Positions 1 through 6,060 of a stretch of DNA of 6,060 bases are shown here, in pieces. The stretch comes from Candidatus Thalassarchaeaceae archaeon (lineage in GTDB: Archaea > Thermoplasmatota > Poseidoniia > Poseidoniales > Thalassarchaeaceae). Each line of letters starts with the position of its first letter. The stretch's first letter is position 1. The stretch is taken from NCBI GenBank assembly GCA_029250565.1, contig JAQXFA010000103.1:1-6060 (forward strand). The letters are read 5' to 3'. Under the pieces are notes generated by a model, which made no database searches, was not told the DNA's origin, and saw only the letters and a program-made list of their open reading frames with translations. Made by a program: the position numbers and the translations under genes.

Positions 1-42
1 AACCCCTCTGTACAGCCGTCAATAAATATGGTACCCGCTGTA

Positions 43-588
43 TCAGAAAATCCATTTGACTGAACAGCCAATCGAATCCGTCTGAGGATTTTGCACGCTT
101 TCTCCAGCTAAGTGTTGGTCTAATGCATCCATCATATCAGATGTTGTAGCCATTTGAGGGTTCGTTGGAGAATCATCATATCTTCCACGATACATTAGGG
201 AACCATCACCATCAAGCAAGTAGAACTCTGGTGTGCGTTCTGCTCCCCAAGCCTTGGAAACCGACTGGTCGGTATCAATGAGGAAAGGGTATGGAACTCC
301 TCTCTCACAAGCCTCAGTGGTTCGCTGTGCTGAATCAGAAGCGTAGTCTGGATTAGCCGCGTTTGAGTTGATTGCGACAAAGCCTAGGCCGTTTTCTCCA
401 GCCCGTTGTGCAAGCCCCTCAATTCTTCCAATGTTTCCTACCACGTACGGACAGTGCAAACAAGAAAACACAACTATTGCTCCTCTCTCGCCCATCACAT
501 CTTGTAAGTTCATCTCTGGAGAGCCCACGCTTGGATGCGCGTTTGGTAGCGTGAAATCTGGTGCTTGGTTACCTACATTGAATGCCAT
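43..588 (-). CDS. Peroxiredoxin-like thioredoxin-fold protein (AhpC/TSA-redoxin superfamily, PRX_like1 type)
   Basis: Probably a cytoplasmic thiol-disulfide oxidoreductase or peroxidase-like protein; its substrate is unknown. From the ATG at 588 it has 181 residues. It shows the redoxin opening APDFTLPN (residues 9-16), then a beta strand leading into FSCLHCPYV with the CxxC cysteines at residues 43 and 46. A TPEFYLLD segment (119-126) supplies the cis-proline, followed by YRGRYDDS and the C-terminal GCSVKW (174-179). The CxxCPYV motif plus the GC(S/N)(I/V)KW ending is the signature of the peroxiredoxin-like-1 group. Many members have Cys-Thr-Pro before the cis-proline; here it is Arg-Thr-Pro. 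There is no signal peptide or membrane segment. The frame stays open upstream to a TTG at 636, which would add 16 residues and overlap the TPR stop codon. I prefer the ATG because family members typically begin just before the APDFTL strand, although neither start has a clear Shine-Dalgarno. The ATG lies 44 bp after the TPR gene, so co-transcription is likely. Confidence 0.9.
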   Translation of the reverse strand: MAFNVGNQAPDFTLPNAHPSVGSPEMNLQDVMGERGAIVVFSCLHCPYVVGNIGRIEGLAQRAGENGLGFVAINSNAANPDYASDSAQRTTEACERGVPYPFLIDTDQSVSKAWGAERTPEFYLLDGDGSLMYRGRYDDSPTNPQMATTSDMMDALDQHLAGESVQNPQTDSIGCSVKWIF

Positions 589-632
589 GTATTCGCTAAG
601 CAGTGACTCAGCATCAACTCTTCGCTTGATGT

Positions 633-2924
633 TCAAGCGGTTTTTGCAAGTGATATTCTGACTTCATCTAACCTTGCTCGACCCAATTTGTTGTCAGGGT
701 CTGCATCCAAAACTTTGCGCCAAGCAACTTCTGCTTCTTGGAAATCTTCCCGCTCATGGTAAATTGCTGCAACCCGAAGTAATGCATCTATATGGCGGGG
801 GGCGATTTTTGCGGTGGTTTTGAAATCTGCTAAAGCGCTGTCAGCCTCACCCATCTCAAGATACAACATTGCTCTTTGATAGTAGCCTTCTGGATAATCT
901 GGATTGAGGTTTAGTGCATTGTTTAGGGGTTGGAAAGCCTCGTCAGCTCTTCCCTGTGCAAGCAAGCAAGCACCAAGTCTAGTGAGTGCCACTTCATTCT
1001 CTGGTTGTTCTTGAAGAACTGTGCGGATCTCTCTCTCTGCTTCATCAAAGATACCGTGTTGAATTAATGCCTCGCCACGTCTTAGTTTTGCAAGCAGTAG
1101 GTTAGGATAGGTCATGAGTAGCCAATCACAATCATCCAGTGCAGTTTGCACATCCTCGGCCAACAAATGAAGTGTGATTCGGTTAAGGCGCGCCCTCACG
1201 TGATGCGGGTTAACCATCAATACCTCGTTAAATCTGTCAAGTGCTTCTGAAAGACTGCCTCTCTTAGCAGCCACTAACCCCTTCACATAAGGGATTACAA
1301 GTGACTTTGATTCTGTGATGTCCGCCTCATCAATTAATCGAGCCGCATCATCAATTCGACCTTCATCTATTGCAATTAGACTCTCTTCAGCGGCAATCAT
1401 TGGATCATCCATCAAACGACGTGCCCTGTTGATGGAAATTGTTGCCTCATCGATATCACCTGCTAGGCGTTGGCAACGACCAAGACAAAGCCATGCTAGA
1501 CCACATTCCCTATCTGATTCTAATGCCTCCCTAAATGTGGCTTCAGCAACAGCCAAAATATCTGTGTCAGAATGGCCTGCGTCCCTGTTAGCATCATAGT
1601 CCGCGAGTAATAGTCTGCCTTTCTGAATATGCAATTCTGGGCCACCCCAATTTGGTGCATCTTCAATCACTGCCCATGCTTCTGTACGACGGCCGTGGAA
1701 CGTGTGCATTTGGGAAATTTCTGAACGGATTATTGAGTTTGATGAATCCTTTTCAAGAACAGATTCTAACCACTCAAAAGAATCATCGGGTCGACCACTT
1801 CGTTCCAATAATTCGGCTTTGAGAAGCATCATATCAGTTCCACCCGCATCTAGAGCGCAGGCGTGAACTGCTGCCTTGAGAGCTTCTGCTAAGCGCTTGG
1901 GTTCACTACACAATAGATGAGCCAATAGAGCCCATGCTTCACCGTTTTGCCTACCACCTGGGAGTTCTAATCCTAATTCAACCGCATCGATTGCCAGTAA
2001 TGGTTCATCACGGCGTCGGTGAATTCTTGACTTCAGCAGATATTGGTCAATGGTTGGATTTTGCTCTATTGCTGCCTCAACAGCAGCTAGAGAATGATCT
2101 GAGGAATCGCCTTGTAATCGCTCTTTCAATCCAGAAACAAAACTGTGGTCTGCAGGAGTTGCTTTTCCTAGTGCCTCTAATCGCTGTACATTGCGTTCTG
2201 CTGTTTCTGGTCGCAATACTGAGAGACGGCGAAGAAGGTCAACATCATCGGGGAGTTGTGATAGTTGTTCCCCAACCCAATGTGCCTCTTCTTCAATATC
2301 TGCGGAATCTTTTGCCAATGTGGCAAGACAACGCATTGATGCTAAATTACCTGGAGCGAGGTTACTAGCGACTTCTTTGTAACATGCTCTTGCCCAAGCA
2401 TCCTCACCCAATTCATGAGCTATCTCCCCTAAACGACGGGCTTCTAAAGCAGTAAGACCTAGATTCTTAGGGCCATGAATATCTAATTCAGCAAATAGAC
2501 TAAACAAACGGTTTGCTAGCGCCATTACCCCTGAATCTGGCTTCTCCTCAGCTTGAGTGAAATCACCATCAGTAGGGTGTGTTGCCAACATCCCCCTAAT
2601 TGCTACTAACAATTGTTCTGCTGCTTCTCTAATGCTTGGTGAACCAATTTCTGAATCTAGAGATGATTCCAAACTACTGATTGAAGTGTGTGCTGAAATC
2701 AAACCTTTCAACTTCGGTTGAGTATGAATTAATGCAGCACAATCATCTGAAAGTCTGCCAACTTCATCGATTAACAACATCATCTGTGTTGCCTGTCCTG
2801 CTCTTTCTGCAGCAGCATCTCGGCTATACCTTCGGAAATGCCCATCAACCTGAATCATCCAGAAAATAATTCCTCCACCAAGTAGTGTTCCGAACAAGGT
2901 CAACCCAATTTCGAGCGGTGTCAT
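633..2924 (-). CDS. Membrane-anchored protein with a long TPR (tetratricopeptide) solenoid
   Basis: About 763 residues from the ATG at 2924. A single hydrophobic segment (about residues 6-24, rich in Gly, Leu, Ile and Phe) is followed by basic HFRRYSR. The positive-inside rule therefore puts the N terminus outside and the rest in the cytoplasm. A helical, Ala-rich stretch (about 35-150) leads into helix-turn-helix repeats running from about 157 to 744. The last six are regular 34-residue TPR units (about 541-744) with the usual small residues and Asn/Asp-Pro turns, such as the segment ending NALNLNPDYP. Earlier units (about 157-190, 330-395, 474-507) are more degenerate. TPR solenoids bind other proteins, so a scaffold or assembly role is plausible, but no partner is shown. 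The layout of one N-terminal helix plus TPRs recalls bacterial LapB/YciM, but this protein is about twice as long and lacks the C-terminal rubredoxin-like cysteines. A GTG at 2930 could add two residues. The ATG is preferred because that GTG forms part of the GAGGTG ribosome-binding site. Confidence 0.9.
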   Translation of the reverse strand: MTPLEIGLTLFGTLLGGGIIFWMIQVDGHFRRYSRDAAAERAGQATQMMLLIDEVGRLSDDCAALIHTQPKLKGLISAHTSISSLESSLDSEIGSPSIREAAEQLLVAIRGMLATHPTDGDFTQAEEKPDSGVMALANRLFSLFAELDIHGPKNLGLTALEARRLGEIAHELGEDAWARACYKEVASNLAPGNLASMRCLATLAKDSADIEEEAHWVGEQLSQLPDDVDLLRRLSVLRPETAERNVQRLEALGKATPADHSFVSGLKERLQGDSSDHSLAAVEAAIEQNPTIDQYLLKSRIHRRRDEPLLAIDAVELGLELPGGRQNGEAWALLAHLLCSEPKRLAEALKAAVHACALDAGGTDMMLLKAELLERSGRPDDSFEWLESVLEKDSSNSIIRSEISQMHTFHGRRTEAWAVIEDAPNWGGPELHIQKGRLLLADYDANRDAGHSDTDILAVAEATFREALESDRECGLAWLCLGRCQRLAGDIDEATISINRARRLMDDPMIAAEESLIAIDEGRIDDAARLIDEADITESKSLVIPYVKGLVAAKRGSLSEALDRFNEVLMVNPHHVRARLNRITLHLLAEDVQTALDDCDWLLMTYPNLLLAKLRRGEALIQHGIFDEAEREIRTVLQEQPENEVALTRLGACLLAQGRADEAFQPLNNALNLNPDYPEGYYQRAMLYLEMGEADSALADFKTTAKIAPRHIDALLRVAAIYHEREDFQEAEVAWRKVLDADPDNKLGRARLDEVRISLAKTA

Positions 2925-2927
2925 AGA

Positions 2928-2933
2928 CACCTC
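2928..2933 (-). promoter_or_regulatory. Shine-Dalgarno site GAGGTG of the TPR gene
   Basis: Read on the minus strand, GAGGTG precedes the ATG at 2924 with three bases (TCT) between. It matches the complement of the conserved 16S rRNA 3' end. It covers the alternative GTG start at 2930, which argues that translation begins at the ATG. The spacing is on the short side. Confidence 0.5.
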
Positions 2934-2967
2934 AGCCTACTGATTGCCTACTTGATGTTGACCCTCA

Positions 2968-2984
2968 CTCTCCCGTAGGGAGAG
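2968..2984. promoter_or_regulatory. Inverted repeat A: 7-bp arms, 3-nt centre
   Basis: CTCTCCC, GTA, GGGAGAG is a perfect dyad. It lies 44-60 bp upstream of the TPR ATG. It would fall in the 5' leader if transcription starts near 3000, where it could form a tight RNA hairpin. Otherwise it could be a DNA operator. It has no T-run on either side, so it is not a standard intrinsic terminator. The core CCC-GTA-GGG resembles that of the dyad at 3148-3166. Confidence 0.5.
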
Positions 2985-3059
2985 CGATTTCACCACCCTC
3001 TACATTTTTCCGACAATGCCTCAATAGTGATGTAATTAACAACAAAATTTGGAGTTTTT

Positions 3060-3073
3060 CGGCTTAGAAGCCG
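3060..3073. promoter_or_regulatory. Inverted repeat B: 6-bp arms, 2-nt centre
   Basis: CGGCTT, AG, AAGCCG is a perfect dyad of different sequence from the other two. A run of five T precedes it on the plus strand (3055-3059). Neither strand has the hairpin-then-T order of an intrinsic terminator. Its role is unknown, and a dyad of this size can arise by chance. Confidence 0.3.
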
Positions 3074-3147
3074 TGGGGTTTGCTGGTTCAGATTGCTTTG
3101 GTATGAAATTGTCTAAAAAATAGAGAATACCTTTGAAATTTTTCTAT

Positions 3148-3166
3148 TTGACCCCCTAGGGGTCAA
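3148..3166. promoter_or_regulatory. Inverted repeat C: 8-bp arms, 3-nt centre, possible operator of the coiled-coil gene
   Basis: TTGACCCC, CTA, GGGGTCAA is a perfect dyad, and its middle also reads as the palindrome CCCCTAGGGG (3153-3162). It sits 48 bp before the proposed TTG start and directly after the AT-rich run at 3137-3147. If that run is the TATA element, the dyad lies between it and the transcription start, a common place for a repressor site. As RNA it would be a strong short hairpin. The regulator is unknown. Confidence 0.5.
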
Positions 3167-3214
3167 GGGAACTATTGACAACCAACAGCGGACTCGCTGA
3201 AACGGGGATACCTC

Positions 3215-5776
3215 TTGGAGAGCGGTGACTTACTAGCCGAGCGTCGGCAACAATGGAGTAATCAGGGCTTTGATGCTGATGCGATTGCTACCCACCTTGA
3301 AAATCTCGGCGGGAACATTTCAGAATCGGTAATCCGACTTGAAAACGCAATGGTCACTGCCCTTTCACTTCGCCAAAAAGTTGCTAATTGGCCAACCCAA
3401 TGGCCTGAAAGAGATGAATTGTTGGAAATACTACGTGATCCAACAAACTTGCAAGCAGGTGAAAGAAAATGGCGCGAAGTAATTGCCAATAGAAGGCCGT
3501 GGGTTTTCACAGCAGAGGATTCTCGCAATAGTTGGTCAAGAGAGGGACGGAGTGAGGAATTGAACCAATGGCTTGAACGCCTAGAAGCAATTGATGAATC
3601 AATGACACCTTACTCAAACGATGTTATTTCTGCAATTGAAAATGTTAGTCCTATCAACTATATCGAAGAAGTTGTTTCAAATCTTGAACAACGCCAAATC
3701 AGGCGCACAGGAATTCTTGAAGAAATGGTTGAACATTTGCGCCATGAAAGGGGTTGGGCAATGACTGCATTAAGTGGTAATCTACAGGAAAGATACCGTG
3801 AAGTTGATCGTATCCAAGAAATGGACACTACTCTCGGAAATATTGAGGAAGTTGTGGATGAAGTGATTTCAATATATGATGATGATGTTGGAAAGAATAT
3901 ACTTCATAAAGCAACTCTAGCCCAAAAAATGGAAGATTCTACAAAACTAAAAACAATTCAAGAAAAGGCTGAACAAATAGGTGCTGATTACACCACAAGG
4001 CTTGCAGATATTTCTGCATGGGTCAAAAAACTTAGAGAAAATGGATTGCATATCAATGCACCAGAACACCCACAACCATCTGACCTTCTGAACCTAGAGG
4101 AACAAGTAGAAGATGTTGAAAAAAGAGCTGTTAGACTAAATGAATCTTGGATAAAACTTGACTCGTTGTTGACCCTTTTCCCCGAAAGTGCAGGGGATGC
4201 GATTGCTTTGCAAGGTCAAGTAGAGAGAGTGGAAAGTGTTGAAAAATTACTCGCAGTTCTTGAAACAAGAAGAGATGAGAGAGAGCAGCAATCACGAGCT
4301 AGATTGAATTCTTGGCGGGATTCTGGATTTGAGGTGGAACCTCTTGAAACATTACTCAATAATCGACCTAGAACTGGTTGGCTAGCAATTGATGAACACG
4401 CTAAAAAAATTCAGGTTTGCAAACAGATATTAGCAACAATTGAAAGCATTGATGTTTCTTTTGATGGTGCTGATGAAGTTGATGATTGGCGTACTAGAAT
4501 TACCTCAATTGATGTTGATTCTGATGATTATGAATTAATTCAAGAAGGTGTATCTAAGAGATTACGACGCAATCGCTGGCATCGTGAAAAATTGGACGCT
4601 GCGAGAATTACCATGGCAACTTTATGGCCAGCAGAAATAAATCCTCACGACCTTGCATTATCTGAATATGAAAAAATTATCATCAGTTTAGAATCAGGTG
4701 AAAGTGTTGTTAAAATTGCAAGAAAATCAACTGAAAATAGAGTTGATAGATTGTTGTCCGCAACCATTGCAGAACTTGACATGTGGCGGCAGGAAGGATG
4801 GGATGTTTCGGCACTTGATGAATTAGTTGAAAGAGACCATATTGAGTTGTGGATTCAACTCCCTAACTTGAGAGAGGCTATTTCTAATCAAAATTATTTG
4901 ATTGAAAGATTGTTGAGACTACCACTTGAACGTGATAAAAATTTGTTACAAGATGTGGTAGAAAACTCGGCTAAGCCAGATCAATTAACTAGACTCAATG
5001 ATTCTATTCCTGAACTTGCAAAGCACCTCTCTGCTTTACCTGCAAAAGACTCTAGAAAAATTAACCTCTTTACCCCGACAATGCCACAAGTTTTCGCTAA
5101 ATTACATCCATTAAAGCCCGTTCTTCAACCGGTTATCGAATCTGAAAAACCTGTAAAAAGAAAAGTTACTGAAACTGTTGAGACATTGCAGACTAAACCA
5201 GCAAAAATAGTTCCTACACCTACTGAAGTTCAGTCAAGTGTATCTTTGAAAACTGATGATGATTCAATTATTACAACACCAAACACACTCACTGTGAAAT
5301 GGGATGGAGATGTAGACAAGGCGAGTTCTCAATTAGATTTAGATGGTTCAACCTGGAAAGGATTACGGGAAAAAATAGGTATCCCTATGAATAATTCGCC
5401 AAGAGATGTGCGTGTCCAAAGGTTAGCAAGATTATGTGGGTTGTTGCAACCCAATAATGGTGAACAAAGTGAAAGTGAATTGCGACTAATATCTCGATTA
5501 GACAAGGTCGCCGATCAACTGCAACAATGGACTATTCAGCGACTTGAAAGAAGGCACTGCTCTCTAGATGGAAATTTAGCAGATACATCTCAACGATTGG
5601 CTGAAAAATTAGATGAAATACCAGGGCCGGGATTCAATTTACCTCGTGATACTGATGAAACGGAATTACCTAATGTTGGTGACATTGAAGCTATTTCAGA
5701 ACAAGTGGGGCGATTAGAAGCAACTGCAAAAATACCGCTTGCTAAAATGAAAGATGTTGCTAATGCAAATGCTTGA
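3215..5776 (+). CDS. Large soluble helical/coiled-coil protein with degenerate W-x3-G modules, function unknown
   Basis: 853 residues; I do not recognise a family. There is no signal peptide or membrane segment. Most of the chain is charged amphipathic helix rich in Glu, Leu, Arg and Asp. Related modules recur, each opening with a helix ending W-x3-G plus an aromatic or other residue: Trp14-Gly18, Trp107-Gly111, Trp367-Gly371 and Trp524-Gly528. Weaker copies lie near Gly180 and Gly277. After each come Leu-rich helices. Residues 612-690 are a Pro/Thr/Lys/Val-rich, probably disordered linker. Residues about 691-843 form a distinct domain containing KWDGD, a Trp-Lys-Gly-Leu-Arg helix and further helices. 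The start is uncertain. TTG at 3215 is the first usable codon after an in-frame stop at 3176, and the next in-frame ATG (3350, residue 46) would remove the first module. A weak GGGGAT lies 5 bp upstream. The middle of the gene is clearly more AT-rich than its 5' end. A structural, cytoskeletal or DNA-organising role is possible but unproven. Confidence 0.85.
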   Translation: MESGDLLAERRQQWSNQGFDADAIATHLENLGGNISESVIRLENAMVTALSLRQKVANWPTQWPERDELLEILRDPTNLQAGERKWREVIANRRPWVFTAEDSRNSWSREGRSEELNQWLERLEAIDESMTPYSNDVISAIENVSPINYIEEVVSNLEQRQIRRTGILEEMVEHLRHERGWAMTALSGNLQERYREVDRIQEMDTTLGNIEEVVDEVISIYDDDVGKNILHKATLAQKMEDSTKLKTIQEKAEQIGADYTTRLADISAWVKKLRENGLHINAPEHPQPSDLLNLEEQVEDVEKRAVRLNESWIKLDSLLTLFPESAGDAIALQGQVERVESVEKLLAVLETRRDEREQQSRARLNSWRDSGFEVEPLETLLNNRPRTGWLAIDEHAKKIQVCKQILATIESIDVSFDGADEVDDWRTRITSIDVDSDDYELIQEGVSKRLRRNRWHREKLDAARITMATLWPAEINPHDLALSEYEKIIISLESGESVVKIARKSTENRVDRLLSATIAELDMWRQEGWDVSALDELVERDHIELWIQLPNLREAISNQNYLIERLLRLPLERDKNLLQDVVENSAKPDQLTRLNDSIPELAKHLSALPAKDSRKINLFTPTMPQVFAKLHPLKPVLQPVIESEKPVKRKVTETVETLQTKPAKIVPTPTEVQSSVSLKTDDDSIITTPNTLTVKWDGDVDKASSQLDLDGSTWKGLREKIGIPMNNSPRDVRVQRLARLCGLLQPNNGEQSESELRLISRLDKVADQLQQWTIQRLERRHCSLDGNLADTSQRLAEKLDEIPGPGFNLPRDTDETELPNVGDIEAISEQVGRLEATAKIPLAKMKDVANANA
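3230..4930 (+). repeat. Degenerate protein-level repeat modules in the coiled-coil protein
   Basis: The clearest copies are residues 6-60, 358-413 and 511-572. They share the order: charged helix, W-x3-G-(F/W)-(D/E), a few residues, L-x2-L, a spacer, then a helix of about 25 residues ending in a Leu-rich turn. Partial copies occur around residues 100-145, 168-220 and 263-322. The conserved glycines fall at about 18, 111, 180, 277, 371 and 528, so spacing is often 93-97 residues but not constant. There is no obvious DNA-level repeat, which points to old duplications. The alignment was made by eye. Confidence 0.45.
5048..5284 (+). other. Disordered linker of the coiled-coil protein
   Basis: Codes for residues 612-690. 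It is rich in Pro, Thr, Lys, Val and Ser, with KPV/KPA-type steps and few bulky hydrophobics in helical register. It separates the W-x3-G module region from the C-terminal domain (about 691-843), so the protein has at least two independent parts. Confidence 0.5.
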
Positions 5777-5781
5777 GTAGT

Positions 5782-6060
5782 TCATTCGCTCAAATCATTG
5801 AGTAAATCAATTGCTTCATCTGGAGTGATTGCTTCTTCTCGCGGTGCTGCTTCAACTTCGAAACTGCTCGGCTCTTTAGCAACTTGAGGAGCGAAGGGGT
5901 CTGGTGCCATTTGGCCTGCCCCAACCGGTGGAGGGGGTGGTGGCATCTCATCTAACGCGAATGATGGTTGTGCAACAGGTGGTGGTGGTGCAGGTGCTGC
6001 TGGTACCTCCATTGGTGTAGGTGGTGGTGCTGGAGCCGGGGGTAAAGCCGTTGTAGGTGG
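5782..6060 (-). CDS. C-terminal part of a proline-rich protein (5' end outside the window)
   Basis: The frame is open from the stop at 5782-5784 through the right edge, giving 92 visible residues; the true start lies beyond 6060. An in-frame ATG at 6012 is probably internal, because the upstream codons continue the same Pro/Ala/Thr-rich composition. The visible part has proline runs (four and six in a row) mixed with Ala, Val, Met and Gly. Then come PDPFAPQ and a short acidic, possibly helical end (TPDEAIDLLNDLSE). The proline codons make GGTGGTGG-type repeats on the plus strand. This looks like a disordered tail with an acidic docking-like end. The main domain cannot be identified from here. 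The stop lies 5 bp from the stop of the convergent coiled-coil gene. Confidence 0.7.
   Translation of the reverse strand, partial: PPTTALPPAPAPPPTPMEVPAAPAPPPPVAQPSFALDEMPPPPPPVGAGQMAPDPFAPQVAKEPSSFEVEAAPREEAITPDEAIDLLNDLSE

Larger units (their letters stand above)
2934..3214. other. Divergent intergenic region between the TPR gene and the coiled-coil gene
   Basis: No gene is supported here; the longest ATG-started frame I noticed is a six-codon run at 3103-3123. The region must hold promoters for both flanking genes. AT-rich candidates for an archaeal TATA element are TAAAAAATA at 3114-3122 and the A/T run at 3137-3147 for the plus-strand gene. For the minus-strand gene there is TTAATTA around 3033-3039. 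None is a strong consensus. Three inverted repeats lie here (2968-2984, 3060-3073, 3148-3166) and are listed separately. A short direct repeat, CTATTTGAC at 3144 and CTATTGAC at 3172, flanks the right-hand dyad. Confidence 0.6.

Noticed and set aside
11..42. Inverted repeat TACAGC/GCTGTA just after the redoxin stop, as a terminator
   Set aside because: Only 6 bp with a 20-nt loop and no T-run after it on the minus strand.
1934..2368. Plus-strand open frame of 144 codons inside the TPR gene
   Set aside because: Lies wholly antisense to a clear TPR coding region, with no recognisable domain; a shadow frame.
633..2924. Naming the TPR gene lapB
   Set aside because: The length is about double and the C-terminal rubredoxin-type cysteines are absent.
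3060..3110. Possible tRNA: a GGTTCAGATTG stretch like a T-arm next to a hairpin
   Set aside because: The T-stem does not pair, the hairpin has 6-bp arms with a 2-nt loop rather than an anticodon arm, and no acceptor stem can be formed.
3103..3123. Six-codon ATG frame (MKLSKK) as a leader peptide
   Set aside because: No ribosome-binding site and no attenuator-like structure tied to it; too short to support.
3175..3180. TTGACA as a bacterial -35 box
   Set aside because: No -10-like hexamer at 16-18 bp downstream; the match is probably chance.

Overview
The window holds four protein genes and one sizeable intergenic region. Its sequence alone does not settle the organism. Mid-range GC, a GAGGTG ribosome-binding site, TTG starts, a proline-rich protein tail and large TPR and coiled-coil proteins would fit a marine planktonic archaeon such as Marine Group II (Poseidoniales). 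That is an impression from gene style, not a proof, and a bacterial origin is not excluded. I see no rRNA, tRNA, transposase, integrase or CRISPR array.

Layout. Two genes on the minus strand fill the left half and look like a two-gene operon. The upstream one encodes a membrane-anchored protein made almost entirely of TPR repeats (about 763 aa). The downstream one encodes a peroxiredoxin-like/thioredoxin-fold protein with a CxxC site and the C-terminal GCSVKW signature. A divergent intergenic region of about 290 bp follows. It carries three inverted repeats, two of which share a CCC-nTA-GGG core. Next is a long plus-strand gene (853 aa) for a soluble, helical/coiled-coil protein of no family I recognise. 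It is built from degenerate modules marked by a W-x3-G helix cap, then a disordered Pro/Thr/Lys linker and a separate C-terminal helical domain. It ends 5 bp from the stop codon of a convergent minus-strand gene. Only the proline-rich C-terminal tail of that last gene lies in the window, and its reading frame stays open through the right edge.

How they may work together. The redoxin gene is probably co-transcribed with the TPR gene, but nothing shows a physical link between the products. The TPR protein is predicted to sit in the membrane with its solenoid in the cytoplasm, so it is a plausible assembly scaffold. The 853-aa protein, divergently transcribed from the same intergenic region, could share regulation with it through the inverted repeats. 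The least described items here are the repeat architecture of the 853-aa protein and the three-dyad intergenic region.
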